Shown here: positions 21,730 through 34,246 of the stretch, piece by piece
Layout: each line of letters opens with the position of its first letter
How positions within the stretch are numbered: position 1 is the stretch's first letter
Source of the DNA: Neurospora tetraspora
Taxonomy: Eukaryota; Ascomycota; Sordariomycetes; Sordariales; Sordariaceae
Assembly: GCF_033439725.1 (NCBI RefSeq)
Contig: NW_026944383.1
Span: 3,596,001 to 3,660,000 of the forward strand
Direction of reading: 5' to 3'
DNA: 64,000 nucleotides
Made by a program: the position numbers and the translations under genes
Notes under the pieces: model-generated
What the model saw: only the letters and a program-made list of their open reading frames with translations
Database searches by the model: none
Told to the model about the DNA's origin: nothing

Positions 21730-24700
21730 GATTGCGGTTTGATGTGTTGTCTCTAACGGTGAAAGAAAGGATGGTTCCGATTGGCGAAGAGTAAGCAAAA
21801 GTTAGGGCGATAAGCTCTGGTCAACGAGTCACGATACGGTTCGGCGTCGAAGTGCTCTTTTGCGGGTGGCTGAGTAGGATTATCTGCCAGGAATTGATCT
21901 GACAACCGAGTCTGAGTGGACAAAAATGGCCGTGTCGGTAATCCTTGAAAGGTTGGGACTAGTCGGGCAAGAATTGAAGTTGAGAAAAGGCCTTTTCCTG
22001 CTCAACCTATCGAGGCGTCTTTGGTGTTGATGGTCGATGATGAGATGTCGGGACGCAGAGTCTCAACGGGATGCCGGTTGCGACTTCACGCAAAGTTTGA
22101 ATGGGACTCGGATATGCCAGGAACGAACAGCACTCAGATGGGGGCGCAAGTGAGCTGTAAGACTGCAGGAGGCTGAGCGCGTCTTTGGCAGAAGGCAAAC
22201 GGGCTGAGAAAACAACTGTCAATAAAAGTGGACTGGACGGTGGCTCGGTGCGCCGAATCAGACGAACAGGTCCGGAGCTGAGATAAAGCACAGAACCTGA
22301 CAGACGGGACGGACCTCTAGGGCAGAACTAACGCTTTGAATGCTGACACGAACGGGTGGGTGACCTTTGCGCCCGATAGTTCTTGATTGGGAATCTGCGC
22401 TTGCTGGGCTGAAGCCGTGCCTTGTCGAATTTTTCGCGAGCCGATAAGAACCGGAGAAAAAAAAGTTTACCAGATGCCCCAGATGGTGGTGAGGATTGGC
22501 TGGTCAGTTTAGGCGTTGATGCATTTTAGCTCGGTGCGGGTCCCGTTGCTGCAGGAATTTGGGCCCCGCCCGCGAATCCACAGCCCACCTGTCCCGCCCC
22601 GGGCCCGTCTTTAGCTCGTGCCACTTTCACCTTGTTGGCGTTGATCCTCCGGACTACCGATTCATTCCAGGAGCCAAATGCCAACTCAACTCTCATGCCA
22701 CAACTTCGCCGTCAAGCCTTGCGCGCGCCTGTTGCAAACAGGGTATGGTCTTTACCTCTCAGTGCCTCTGTCAGACGGAAGCCTGACGTGAAGCCTGACC
22801 CGGATGCCCATCTCACTCAACCAGAACATACCTAGCTCTGCTCACCTCTGTTGTATGTGGAGCACGGCAGCTTGCTGTATCGAAAGACATCCCGAACCAT
22901 GCCGGCCGGATTGGGCACCCAAGGGATCCAAGGGCCAGACAACCGCTGGACGGAGGCGCAAAAGCTGTGGCGCCTACCAGCATCTCAACACACAATACAC
23001 GGATGAAGCGCGCTACTGGTTGGTTGGGGCCCTCCAAGCGCGTTTCAATTCATTTTAAAAAAAGAAGTCAAATCCGGCATCCTTGACTACGACGACACCT
23101 GGGGTAGAAGGAGTACCAAGATGTAACCCCGTCGACCAAGACGAGTGATCGGACTGTCTGCTATCGTCGAACAGGTTTCTCTTGAAGATTCACCTTGAGC
23201 TGATGGAACCACCCAAGACGGAAGACCGAAACACCTATATCAAGGCATACACCAACCATCCTATACCAGAAGCACGCGACTTGGCCGATGTAGGCGTGAT
23301 CTCTTCATTGTGGTCAGGCTCAAAACCGGAGGGGTCTCGAGACTCTACGAAGACTTGCTCACCTGACGAGCCAAGATACTGCACAGTACGAGTTAGCAGC
23401 TGTCTCACCAAAGGGATGTATCATCTGCCACACTAGCGGAGAGTTCGAGAGATTACCTAGACACAGTCGCAGACCGCAGACACACCTTCTCCCATCAGCT
23501 AAAGACTGCTAGTGACGTCGGACCATGACCTATTGCGCCCGCATTGCTACAATTGACGCCGGCCTTGGTCCCGGAGGAATGTGGTAAGTATTCTTGGTGT
23601 GATAGCGAGCCCGCCCTGCATACAGTTGGTCCTTCAGGTTGGAGTAACCGTCCTCCCGTCCAAGCTGAATCCGTCGATTCAGGGGTATGAACCTGGATGA
23701 TCAGGGGCTGCAACTTGAGTTCTCCGTACCAACACCAAGCATTGAAGAGTTCAACAGCCGTTCGTCCCATGCGTATGTACCTACATATGTGCGCAATTCG
23801 CTTGGCCCCCGGCCACCCTTGATCGTGGGTGGTTCCTTTCCGGGGTTGTACGTACGTCATCAACTCTGCATCTGGAGCAGAGAGAAGTCTGCGATTTGAA
23901 GATGCAGACTATGCATGGTGTTTCATGATGGATGGGAGAGGAAGAGGAGAGAAAATTCCAACATCACCAACTTATGCGTTGTCTCTTGCAAGATATTGTC
24001 GCTTTAGGCCCAGCTCCAGAGATGTTGAACGGCGCTTATCTTGTTGATGCATAAAGACATCAATCGCTGTCTGTTCGTTTTCAATGCGTTTTGTCCATGA
24101 TGAGCTTCCATTCGTCCCATCTGTGTTACGCATGGCAACCCGCCGCTTAGACTGTGCCGTCTTCTGTTTCAAGGCCACCATTTGGGACATTCCATCCGGT
24201 TGGTTCCTGTCGCAGCTGGTGCTTCATTGTTGGATTCAAGAGTGTACCCAAACTCAGCTAGGGGGTCAAGGGGTATGCCTCTGCTTAGACGTAAGGGGAA
24301 TAAAATGCGGCCATGCAGGGACGAGATGGCTTATTTTTCTTCTCTCTTCTTGTGCAACATATTTCCCCTCGGAGATCGGTCAAACTGAACAACGAGGAAC
24401 ATACTTGTAGAGACAATTGTAGTTAGCTAGTCCAAATGGGAAACTGGTGATCGAGAACGACATTCCAACCGCTGCGGTCTTGGGTCAACTTGGCGGAGCT
24501 TGGCAATACAGATCCGCATAAGCGCCAGGTACGAGTGGTTCCTGGTTTAGCACGTCGCTATCTGAGGTCCTTGTCGGCGATCCTTCTCTTCCTGCAATAG
24601 ACACAAGACTTACACTTCAACATTAGATGTTAAAGAAAGGGGTCGTTTGAAAAAGACCAGTCCCTTTGAATTTCCAGAGCACAGAGAAAGCACGACATCT

Positions 24701-25558
24701 CATTGCCTTCTTGGATTTGACATCGGGGGAAGCTGTGATGATACTCCGGAAGTTTATCCCAACTCGACAGTCGGTTACGTTGCGAGCAAGCACTAACCTA
24801 ATCCAGTATAGCTCAAGAGGTATCACGACTCACGGCCAGCGGGGCGCCACCGGTGGAGTTGTGTAGGCTGTAAGCACTCATAAGCAGCACGTCAACATGA
24901 AGCTTGAACCCTGCAGCGCAATTACAGTAAAGCCCGCCTTGAAGTCTCTAGCCTTTGAGCAGGAGGTTTTGAAGTTTCAACTCAATGGTGACAAGCGGAA
25001 AACTTCTTGGTGATCTAAGTATTCAAGAAGACAAACACCACCGACCAAGATTCTTTATCCAAGTTGAAGTTGATATTTGGGCTCTTCTTGTACATTTTGA
25101 TACCCTGTATTTGGCGCCCTGCCGCCGCAGGTCCCACCTTGGACCCCATCACTTTCATCCACGACTCCATTTTCTTCCCCTGTTGGCGTCGTGGCGTTCC
25201 ACAATCTCCCCTGCAACAAGCATCGTTTGCCAGCTTCCACTTCCACGAGTTCTTTTGGCTTGGGACTCTAGCCGTCCGTACCTTGCAGACCGCGTCCAGC
25301 CAAAGAGGTCCCTGAGCTGAGCTTCCCTGCGGACTTATTTTCCTACCGCCATTTGCTCCCAGGTTGCCCTGTTTCGCCTGTCTGGAGCCCCGTCACGCCG
25401 TCATTCCGTCACTCCGTTGGACGTGGTACCTAACGACAATCAATCTGCGCAGACTTGCAGCCCGGACGCCAGCAGAGCCAAAGAAGTCCACTGGAAGCCG
25501 GCACCCGATCCGTCAGGCGTCCACCCACGACCCTCAACCCTCGCTCGCCTCGGCAAAC
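21730..25558. other. 3.8-kb gene-free stretch
   Basis: This region lies between the divergent LYAR-type and bem46 genes. No frame has recognisable content and no splice-linked set could be built. The last 200 bp are C/T-rich and look like the bem46 5' UTR. Its length suggests long upstream control regions or unannotated non-coding RNA. Confidence 0.45.
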
Positions 25559-26970
25559 ATGTCATCTCCAACCGTCACGCCTCCGGCTCCCGATGGCAAT
25601 TCTTTCCTGGTGCAGACAGTGTCTCTGCTGAGCAGCGTTGCAAGTTACTTGCGCGTGCCGGCGATAGCCTCTACTGTATGACCCGGAATTCCTGCCTCTC
25701 CCGCCCTGTGCCTCAATGGCTGTTGAGCCGTCCGCGCCGACTGGCTAAAGGGGCAAGTCCAATGCTTTCTCCCTCCCCGTCTCTATCAAGTGGTCTCCAC
25801 CGGGGAGACGTCGTGCCAATTCTCATTTTCATGCGCTGACCTTGGCTTTTGCCTATCTAGGGAGTCGCCGCCATCCTTACTGGGCTGCTCTACTTCAAGC
25901 AAAAGTATGTGGTCCACCATATCCCAGCTCCCATCCCAATTGCGTAACCTGTACTAATGCAATTCGTAACTGCAGAGCTCTAATCTATCCCTCTCACATG
26001 CCCCCGGGCTCTCGAACGGACATACCTCGACCCAGCTACTACCGCATCAAAGACTACGAAGAACTCATTATCCCGACCAAAGATGGCGAGAAGCTGTCGG
26101 CCTTCTACATTCGGGGCCCCAAGGGCGGGCCCAACTCCAAGGTGACCGTGATCATGTTCCACGGAAACGCTGGTAACATTGGCCATCGTCTACCCATCGC
26201 ACGCATGTTGCTCCAAGCTGTCGGCTGCAACATCTTTATGCTCGAATACCGTGGCTACGGAATCTCCACCGGCCACCCTGACGAATCCGGGCTGAACATT
26301 GACGCCCAAACCGCCCTCGACTATCTCCGCGATCGCGCCGAGACGCGAGACCACAAATATATTGTCTACGGCCAGAGTCTTGGTGGAGCAGTTAGTGTCA
26401 AGCTTGTGTCCAAGAACCAGGGCAGGGGCGACATTGTCGGCTTGATTCTGGAAAATACCTTTCTCAGCATGCGCAAGTTGATACCCAGCATCATCCCACC
26501 CGCTCGGTACCTTGCTGCCCTATGCCATCAGGTCTGGGCTACCGACACCTTGATTGGCAATATCAAAGTACCTACTTTGTTCTTGAGTGGACTCCAGGAC
26601 GAGATTGTACCGTAAGTTTCTGTCCCAAACTTTCCCATTATACCTCACTCTGGTACCTCTGAACGACGGTCTGTGGTTGCGGCCGGTTGGGTTGCAATAG
26701 AGTTGCTCGCTAACCTACCACCCGCATGTTAGACCCACTCATATGAAGCAGCTTTATGATCTCTCCAATGCCCCGGTAAAGATCTGGAAGCCTCTTCCCA
26801 ACGGCGACCACAACTCGAGTGTCCTCGAGGAGGGCTACTTTGAGGCGATTAGGGAATTTATCCAAAGGGTTTCCCCAGGAAACCTCGAGAAGGAAGACCT
26901 CTATTCGACAGGGAAGCCCTCGCCGCCGTACTCCGCCGCATCCGATGCGGTAATTGGGTCTTCCTTTTGA
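25559..26970 (+). CDS. bem46: Bem46/ABHD13-type alpha/beta hydrolase
   Basis: This is a serine hydrolase of the BEM46/ABHD13 family; the Neurospora homologue is membrane-associated (ER, eisosomes) and matters for polarity and ascospore germination. Four exons: 25559-25675, 25861-25904, 25976-26611 and 26733-26970, giving 344 residues. A membrane anchor runs about residues 33-52 (VPAIASTVGVAAILTGLLYF) and is rebuilt by the first splice. Catalytic-fold marks are the oxyanion motif FHGNAGN (about 115), nucleophile motif YGQSLGG (Ser near 187), Asp in SGLQDEIVP (about 260) and His in NGDHNSS (about 290). The fourth exon splice restores DEIVPPTHMKQLYDL. The physiological substrate is unknown. The gene is tail-to-tail with pex10. 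Confidence 0.93.
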
Positions 26971-27593
26971 AGGGGAAGCATATGATGTGCTAACGACTTT
27001 TATGACGCGAAAGCGTGCATGATTACGAGTTGTTTGGGGCCAGTGAAGCGCGATGATACGACAGCCTCGAGCTTCGTGGCTTAATTTTTGGAGATGGATC
27101 GGAACTCAAGGCTTCCTTTGAGGTGTCACATTTGCTTTCGATCCTCATGTATGCATTTCTTGACCCTCTGCACATACACATGTCGAGGTGCTTGGGTCTT
27201 TGAGGCCCAGACGGGACCAGGCTCGATGATTTAATTATGGATGGGGAGTTTACTTCGAATAAATACAAGAATAGTAATGTCAGGCAAGGAACAACTCCAT
27301 TCCATATTGGAAGATATGAGCAATAGCATGTCAAAGTCCCTTTGACCTTTTGAGGAGATGTCGGATCATTCATTCATTAGGCTATGTATGAAAACAGGCT
27401 CTCTCTCCTGGCAATATGCTTGCTACATATACATTATCTATAAACCGCAACCGCTGACTATTTGCTCTTCGTTGTCACGATCTGATACTATCCAAAATCT
27501 GTTCTTGAGACGACGTGATAACCTCCTGCTTTTTGGCATATCTTCCGTTGCATATTAAAATCGTGCCCCCTAGCTGCCCTCCAAAGGACTGCT
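26971..27593. other. convergent 3' UTR region bem46 / pex10
   Basis: This 623-bp AT-rich gap lies between two stop codons and includes AATAAA-type words (for example near 27259). No gene is seen in it. Confidence 0.5.
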
Positions 27594-28886
27594 CTACGCA
27601 ACCCTCAATGGCAGAATATGCTGTACCATCGTCTCACGTCTGCATAGCGGACACTCCGGCTTCTCGCGTACCCAGTCTCCAATACACGACCAGCAGAAGA
27701 CATGTCCGCACTGTGTCGCCGCCGGGTCCTTCAGCTCTTCCAAGCAGAGCGTGCACATCCTCTGCTGTCTCCCCTTGATCCAGCCCATAACCTCCTCGTT
27801 CGCCGCCAGGTCATACTTCGCCCTCCCGCCCTTGGGCACCGGCGTGTGCGTCGTCCTTCCAATCTCCGCTAAACTGCGCTGGTTACCCGACCCGCCACCA
27901 GGCGTGCCCGTCTCCACCAGCAGCTCGTTATTGCTGCTGTACGCATTCTCATCCAGCGACACATTGAGGTTAGCGCCCGGCCCGAACGCGCGCTCCCGAA
28001 TGCCCGCCTCGGTGCTGGCCTCCTCGGCACTAAGCGGCGAACTCGACGAAAGCTGCGCCGTCACGTGCATGTATCCCCGGACGAGCATCTGCACCACCAA
28101 CAGCACGCCGAGCACCTCATACCCGGCGCGGCCGCCCTGCCCTTCCTCGATGCGCCGCGTGAACACGTAGCGCAGCCCGAAGAGGCGCTTGGAGAACGAG
28201 TAGTACGCGCCCGAGAAGTAGAAGACGGCGAGCGTCAGCGCGTGCAGGTGCGCCCCGCTCGTGATGGAGGTCAGGTGCGTAAGCAGGTAGCGCTTCACGC
28301 GGTACTCGAGCGTCGAGACCGTTGAGAAGCCGCTGCCCTTGTTGGAGTTAGACGGGGTGGCGCCCTTGGTGTCGCCGCGGCCTTGGCGGGCGAGCACGGT
28401 CAGACGATCCTGGAGGCGTTTGCGGAGGGCGGCGCGGATGGAAGGGAGAAGGCGGCTGAAGAGGTAGGGGACAAGCACGCTGCTGACGATGTAGCCGGCT
28501 CGTCGCTGGAGCGAGGGCAGACGGGGGCCGCCGGCTTCGCTGGTGGGTTCGACGGGGTGTTGGGCGTCTGGTATCCTGCCGTTGCCGCCTGTGCTTGGCT
28601 CTTCGACTTGGACTAGGTCGCAGTACTCTTCACCTAGGGTGCGGTTGCCAAGGAGGGTGGTGAGGCAGAGGTAGAGCAGGTCGGCGGCGGTGCGGGTCTC
28701 GGTGGTCCAGGAGTGGGCGGAGCGGGCACCGCGAACGCGCCGGTGAAGGTCGGTCAGCTGGTTGGTGAGGACGCCCTGGAAATAGGCATCCTTTTGGTGC
28801 GCGCGGATGATATCGGGGGCAGCGGCAAATGGATATGGCGAGCTCGTGAGCGGCGGCGGCGGCTTCTTGGTCGCTGTCAATGACAT
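27594..28886 (-). CDS. pex10: peroxin 10, RING-type E3 ubiquitin ligase
   Basis: Pex10 is a peroxisomal membrane RING protein. With Pex2 and Pex12 it forms the ligase that ubiquitinates the import receptor Pex5 for recycling. One uninterrupted frame gives 430 residues from an ATG at 28886. The N-terminal part (FAAAPDIIRAHQKDAYFQGVL) is the typical Pex2/10/12 start. Hydrophobic segments follow near residues 130-150 (AGYIVSSVLVPYLFSRLL), 215-235 and 255-275. A C3HC4 RING, MCTLCLEEL...CGHVFCWSCIGDW...CPLCRRE, fills the last 55 residues. Inserts in the middle are low-complexity. The gene is divergent from erd1. Confidence 0.95.
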   Translation of the reverse strand: MSLTATKKPPPPLTSSPYPFAAAPDIIRAHQKDAYFQGVLTNQLTDLHRRVRGARSAHSWTTETRTAADLLYLCLTTLLGNRTLGEEYCDLVQVEEPSTGGNGRIPDAQHPVEPTSEAGGPRLPSLQRRAGYIVSSVLVPYLFSRLLPSIRAALRKRLQDRLTVLARQGRGDTKGATPSNSNKGSGFSTVSTLEYRVKRYLLTHLTSITSGAHLHALTLAVFYFSGAYYSFSKRLFGLRYVFTRRIEEGQGGRAGYEVLGVLLVVQMLVRGYMHVTAQLSSSSPLSAEEASTEAGIRERAFGPGANLNVSLDENAYSSNNELLVETGTPGGGSGNQRSLAEIGRTTHTPVPKGGRAKYDLAANEEVMGWIKGRQQRMCTLCLEELKDPAATQCGHVFCWSCIGDWVREKPECPLCRRETMVQHILPLRVA

Positions 28887-29552
28887 GGTGATGGATGGAT
28901 GTTGTCTTTGAGTCGGGTGGGCTTGAAATCGGGGGTCAATAGCTGTGTTTACACGGGCGCGTATTCAGGGGCACTATCGATCCCCGGTAGAGCTGGTATG
29001 TCTGTACTCAAATCGTTGAAGCTGTAGGAGTAGATGAACCAGGTCTCTTCAGTTCGGTCTGATTGTCGAATTTGATTTTGATGTCTGTCGAGATCGACGG
29101 GCGGCAGTTGAAGCTGAGATGAAAGTGGTGGTCGGGAACGGATGGACCTCGGTCCTTGGGTTGATGGGGGCAGCACGCCCGGCGCCGCCCCGGCCATGTG
29201 TGGTTCCTCTCCAGCTGAGGAATTGGCAGGGGGCGCCCAGAAGGTCGTAGCCCAGGCTTTAGTGGCAGGGATGGTGCAGCGGGTGTCACCACAGGACGGG
29301 ACCGCGACCAGGGGCTGACGTCTTTCCCCAGCGTCAGCCCAAAAGGAGTGCACGCGACAAGGGGCTTGGCACCTCTTTGCGACAGCTACTGGTAAATTAA
29401 ATTTCCATCTTGACACTGACAATCTCGAAACGCGTTGCTGTCGGGAAAGTTGACTCCAAGTTTGTCAACTCTTTCTTTGCGTTCACTTTCTTTGCTTACT
29501 TCCCCTCCCCGCCATTCAATGACGGAGAGCAAATCGACCGCTGCCTGGCGCA
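28887..29552. promoter_or_regulatory. bidirectional promoter region pex10 / erd1
   Basis: These 666 bp separate the divergent start codons of pex10 (-) and the Erd1-like gene (+). No TATA box is evident. The part next to erd1 is pyrimidine-rich. No specific site is claimed. Confidence 0.5.
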
Positions 29553-30866
29553 ATGGACGGTGATCCTGTGGTTGAGTCGGAGCTCGACTCCTTCAGCTTG
29601 ACCTTTCCCCTCCCCTACCGGGTTGCCTTCATCGTGGTCCTAGGTATGAAGCTACACTTCTCCTGTCGTCCTTTCGGTCTTTGGAGCCACGGTTGTAAAC
29701 TGACATATTCTGGTTGATTAGCTGTTTGGGGCTGGGGCCTCAACCTTCACTTCCTCCATCTTCGCAAGATCGATGTTCCCTCCTTAATCCGGTACCCGGG
29801 AAGATCGAGCACCACCCAGCTCCCTCACCACCACTCGACATACCGTCTCGCGACTCTTCTTTCGCTAAGCTCCGCTCTTTCGATCCTCACATTTTGGTCG
29901 TTCACCAGGCGCGATCCGAAACGCGTCATCGATTATGACTGGATTCCCATGACCAACTTGGCCGTGACCGCAGCCCTCTTCGTGCTACCCCTGCGAAGAT
30001 TGTCTGTGTCGCACTCCGGCCGCCGTCGACTACTCGCAACTCTACGCCGCGTCAGTGTGGGAGGCTTGGCTGAGGCCAAGGATGGGAAGTTTGGAGATAT
30101 CTTGCTGGCCGACGTTCTCACCAGCTACGCCAAGGTCCTAGGGGACCTGTTCATATGTCTCTGCATGTTCTTCACGCGGAACGGATCTGCTACTGACCGA
30201 CCGGATCGCGGTTGCGGCGGTACCTACCTCGTACCACTCCTCTTGGCGATACCAAGCGCTATTCGGCTACGCCAGTGTATTATTGAATATCTGCGCGTGC
30301 GAAATTCCCCTTTCAAGGAGTCCACGGGCTGGGGTGGACAACATCTCGCCAACGCGGCCAAGTACTCGACCGCGTTTCCTGTTATCATTCTTAACGCCAT
30401 GTTGCGTAACGCGAACACCAACGGCACCCCAACTACGGGTCTGTACCGTGCGTGGATCGCTGCGTGTTTGCTTAACTCGCTCTACAGCTTTTACTGGGAC
30501 ATTACCAAGGATTGGGATCTCACCCTCTTTGCTGGGGCACAGGAGCGCAACTCTCCCGATCATCCGTTTGGTCTGCGGCGCCGCTTGCTGATTCATAAGC
30601 CCGTGGTGTACTACTTTGTCATCGCGCTGGACCTGGCGTTACGGTGCACATGGATGATCAAACTGCACCCGCATCTCAATACCATCAGCGACTTCGAGAG
30701 TTCGATCTTCCTGGTCGAGTTCTTCGAAGTATTCCGCCGATGGGTATGGATCTTCTTCCGGGTCGAGACCGAGTGGATTAGGAACACTTCGACCGGGCTC
30801 GGCGTTGATGACATTTTGATGAGCAACTTTAATACTCGAGACGAGGACGAGGAGTACGTGGACTAA
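29553..30866 (+). CDS. erd1: Erd1-like EXS-domain membrane protein (Golgi retention)
   Basis: Erd1 is a Golgi multi-pass membrane protein with an EXS domain, needed for retention of lumenal ER proteins and Golgi glycosyltransferase recycling; phosphate export from the Golgi has been proposed. Two exons, 29553-29643 and 29722-30866, flank a 78-nt intron and encode 411 residues. The splice joins VAFIVVL to AVWGWGLNLHFLHL, a hallmark of the family, followed by LIRYPG and HHHSTYRLATLL. The EXS half has LGDLFICLCMFF, YLVPLLLAIPSAIRLRQCI, LYSFYWDITKDWDLTLF and the C-terminal FEVFRRWVWIFFRVETEW. About six hydrophobic segments are visible. The later in-frame ATG at 29949 would remove the first membrane segments, so I chose 29553. 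Confidence 0.92.
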
Positions 30867-31635
30867 TTCCCACTTGCCGCACCTCTGCGGCACACACAAC
30901 CTGGAGATCCGCGTATGTCGGGTGCGGATACATACTTTGTTTTGGATGGAAAATGGAATTGTGGAAAGAAAATCCGAGTATCATACGCCGTCATGGTTGG
31001 TTTAGGAAATCGGCGTTCAGGTCTTTTTGGTTCCACCCACCCCAGCGGTATAGAGTTAAAGGAAGCATACATAAATCTACGACTAATAGCGATTCGGATT
31101 TTAGAACATGTTGCTTCTTCCTTCGATGTTCCAATCCTACCTTTGTCCCCATCGGGGTTGCTTCCGAAGGCTACACAACACATACAGCCGTTGGTACCGG
31201 ACCTATCACGGCAATCCCGCACCTCAAGAGGCTGTCTGAAATGCTTACTTAGTGTGTCCGTCTGACAGCCCAGCATCTGGCAGAAACGTTTCCAAGTAGG
31301 ATGGACGGTGCGTCATCCAGTGTATTACTTGTAACCCATTCCAGTTGTCAAAAGGCACAGGATAATGTATACAACAAAAAGTCCTCGGGTGGTCGTTACA
31401 CCCATACGATTCAGCTCCTCCTATCCGGCATCTAGAAATGTGGGAGTGATATCGCGGAGCAAAGGCCCCGTTGTTCTCTAAACAAAATCTCCCCTCTTCT
31501 TCAAGCCGTTAGATTTTGTTGAGGCGTGTTTTTTTCATTCAGTTTTGACATTTCCCTTTAAACCGCTACCATGTGCTCTCTCGCCTTTGTCCCTGTCCGT
31601 TATACTATCTCAACAAAGGGAAAGCCAGCCTCGTG
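30867..31635. other. intergenic region
   Basis: This 0.77-kb gap between two co-directional genes should contain the erd1 3' UTR and the promoter of the downstream orphan. A C/T-rich tract near 31540-31620 looks like a fungal 5' UTR. No gene is seen in it. Confidence 0.5.
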
Positions 31636-34246
31636 ATGGCGGCACGGTAAGTACAAAGTTGAAAGAAAACTTGCTTACTTCCCATAAAATCTTCACTCAC
31701 AAGGGACGAAATCCTTTGTCTGCTGGGACCCAACCCCCTTAGCCCGGAAGAAGGCGGAAGGGATATCAAAGTTACGGAATTGTGGAAACGGCTATAATCC
31801 AGCTCTTCGAGTCTCGAACATCGATCTCTTCGTGCATGATAAACACAGGCTGGGGAGACCATACTTTTCAGAAAAAGGTTGCCGTTTCAGGTTGACGGAG
31901 TCGTATGGTATTCCAGAAGAAAAGAAGCCGAGGCCAGGGAAAACCAAAAAGATGGTCGAGACGATGACAACCCCCGAACGACCCTCCGGTCGCGCCGACA
32001 TTTCACGTCCTTCTTCTGCTGAGGAGGCCATCATTACGTCGTTATCACCGCCAGGGTCTCGTTTCACATCGTTATCACCGCCGGGGTCTCGTTTCAACCC
32101 TCCAAAGCCGAAAGACGTAGAAGTCTACGAGAAAAAGCCCCTACCGCCCATTCCGCCAAAGCGGAGGCCAGCACCCTCGACATCGAACCAGAAGGACTTG
32201 AACAACGTAAAGGGCGTCCATACGTCGGCGAATATCACAGGAGCCGGTCCTCCTGAAAAGATCAACAATCGTCAAAACTCGGGGGACATTGACTGGGAAA
32301 AGGAGGAGGCAGAGATCAACTCCATTATCGCCAAGCAGTTAACCCCCAGGGGCGGAACACCAATATCAACGTCCGCGTCTCCGGCACCCCGAACACCCAA
32401 GCCTCTACAGATTCCTCCAGCAGACTCAGAACGCACTCCAGAGTCGAGTTTGTCACAAGAAATCATTTCACCACAACCACGATCACCGGTATCGAATATC
32501 CTCCAGCTCGATAGCTTCGGACCCATCAAGTCGCACCCAGACTCTCCACCGTTATCACCTACCGGGCAGAATCATAATATCAGGTTTAGACAGCTCTCGA
32601 GGCCGGATTCTCCTCCCGAACAAAAGGATCGTTTCAGCAACAGCGAGAACAACGCCACAGACAAACATACGACAGGTTATATATCACCCGTCAGTGGCCG
32701 CAGCAGCTATTACAGCCAATATCGAGACAGTACCGTATCCGAAGCGGGTTCGGCAAGCCTAGCTGGAAGCAGCGCACCTCTTCGGTACGATAGCCCTGTA
32801 TCGACAGAATACTCACCTAAGGGAAAACCAAATCCAAATATCGGCAAGCGACTAGTTGCAAGAGGAGCACCATCGCCTATCCCACGACCTTTACAGCCAC
32901 GAAAGATTAGTGGAGGCAACGGGACGACAAGAACCATGTCCCCAGTTCCCTCAACCAACAGTGATCACAGCGGCATCAGTATCACTGATGCCCGTGAGCT
33001 CTACCACGAGACAACCGCGCAAATCGCTCGTAACACAGGAGGATCATGGGCATATCCGAATGCCTTGAATCACCCCCCACACCCAGGAAGCAGCGTCGGG
33101 ATCCCATCACCTCGACCTGCCGGAGGCCCAGGTCATATCCGCTTTCTCAGCGAGGACGGCACTTCACGGACATCTGGTGATAGAAAGAGGGAAAGTCAGC
33201 AGCCGCTGCTCAGTCCCCTGCGCTTTGTCCCGGTGCCGCAACAGCCACCACCCGTGCGACCGCCGAGGGAGGACGAGCTCCCGTTGTCCCTGCCTCGTTG
33301 GGACTCGGCGGCTGATACATTAGTACCACTGGACCCAGATCCTGCGCAGGAAGGGGAATCAAAATCCAGACCCAGATCCAATTCCAGTTCGCAGTCATCG
33401 CGTCACTCTCGTGTAGGGTCTCCCTCTCCATCGCCCTCCGTCATCAATTCCCAAAACGCCGCGCTCAAGACTCGGCCCCGAAACAGGGCGCAGACCATCA
33501 GCGTAAGCACCTTTGGCCACCACAACGAACTGCGCAGGCAATGGGACTCGGGCTCGCCACAGCTGGAGGTGGGCGGCCCGCTGCCGCTTGCGCTGGAAGA
33601 TAATTCGGCTTTGATCACCGAGTTCGCAAAGCACGGCAGTCATCATACCCGCAACCACAGCGACGGCGATGGCGAGAATCGCACCTCTCTGTTTCGACGC
33701 TCTTTGGTTTCCAAGGTGTTTAGGCGTGTTTCGGGATCAACACCAGGAGGAGGATCATCACCCTCAACTCCGACACCTACGTCCACGCCCACCACCACAT
33801 CAACAGCCATAGCCATGGCCACCGAACGGGCGCCCACACAATATCAAACAGCCGCAGAAAGATACCACGACCAGAGCTCAAAGACCACCGCCGCCGTTGG
33901 CGCGACACCATTAGTCCATCGGCCGCGCACAGCCGATAGCGGCGGCGCCGCGGGGCCGTCGTCCTTCTCTTTTTCGACCGCCCCCTCCTCCTCATCTGCC
34001 GTCGGGTTTCTGCTCCCTCAGACTCTGAAAATGAGCGCGCTGGCGCAGAAGACGAATGAGCTGTTGGTCGGTGGGCGGTTGGCGAGGAGAACCAAGTCGG
34101 AGAAGAAGAGGGAGAACTTGAAGAATAGCATTAGGGTGCTGGGTGATGGGGGAAGGGTGGAGGCGCCGGTTGAGTTTGTCACGGGGATGGAGTTGTTGTC
34201 GCCGCCGGAGAGGCCGGGGCGGCAAGAGGAGCAGGGTTGGTTGTGA
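31636..34246 (+). CDS. large disordered Ser/Pro-rich fungal protein
   Basis: I do not recognise a family. The long open frame has no ATG before 31952. A better start may be ATG 31636, whose 11-nt exon (MAAR) ends in a strong donor (GTAAGT at 31647) and joins in frame to a TTTCAG acceptor with exon 2 at 31891; this gives about 788 residues beginning MAARLTESYGIPEEKKPRPG. If that intron is not real, the start is 31952 (764 residues). The protein is almost wholly low-complexity: PPKP and PPIPP stretches like SH3 ligands, many SP sites, and an in-frame 10-residue repeat SLSPPGSRFT. The only ordered parts appear to be SLFRRSLVSKVFRRVSG (about residue 620) and the basic C-terminal helix LLVGGRLARRTKSEKKREN. 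A cell-polarity or signalling scaffold is possible but unproven. Confidence 0.75.
32039..32098 (+). repeat. two tandem 30-bp coding repeats
   Basis: Two adjacent copies of a 30-bp unit (beginning TCGTTATCACCGCC) differ at only a few positions and encode SLSPPGSRF twice in the disordered orphan protein. The in-frame unit length means copy number could change without breaking the frame. Confidence 0.8.
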
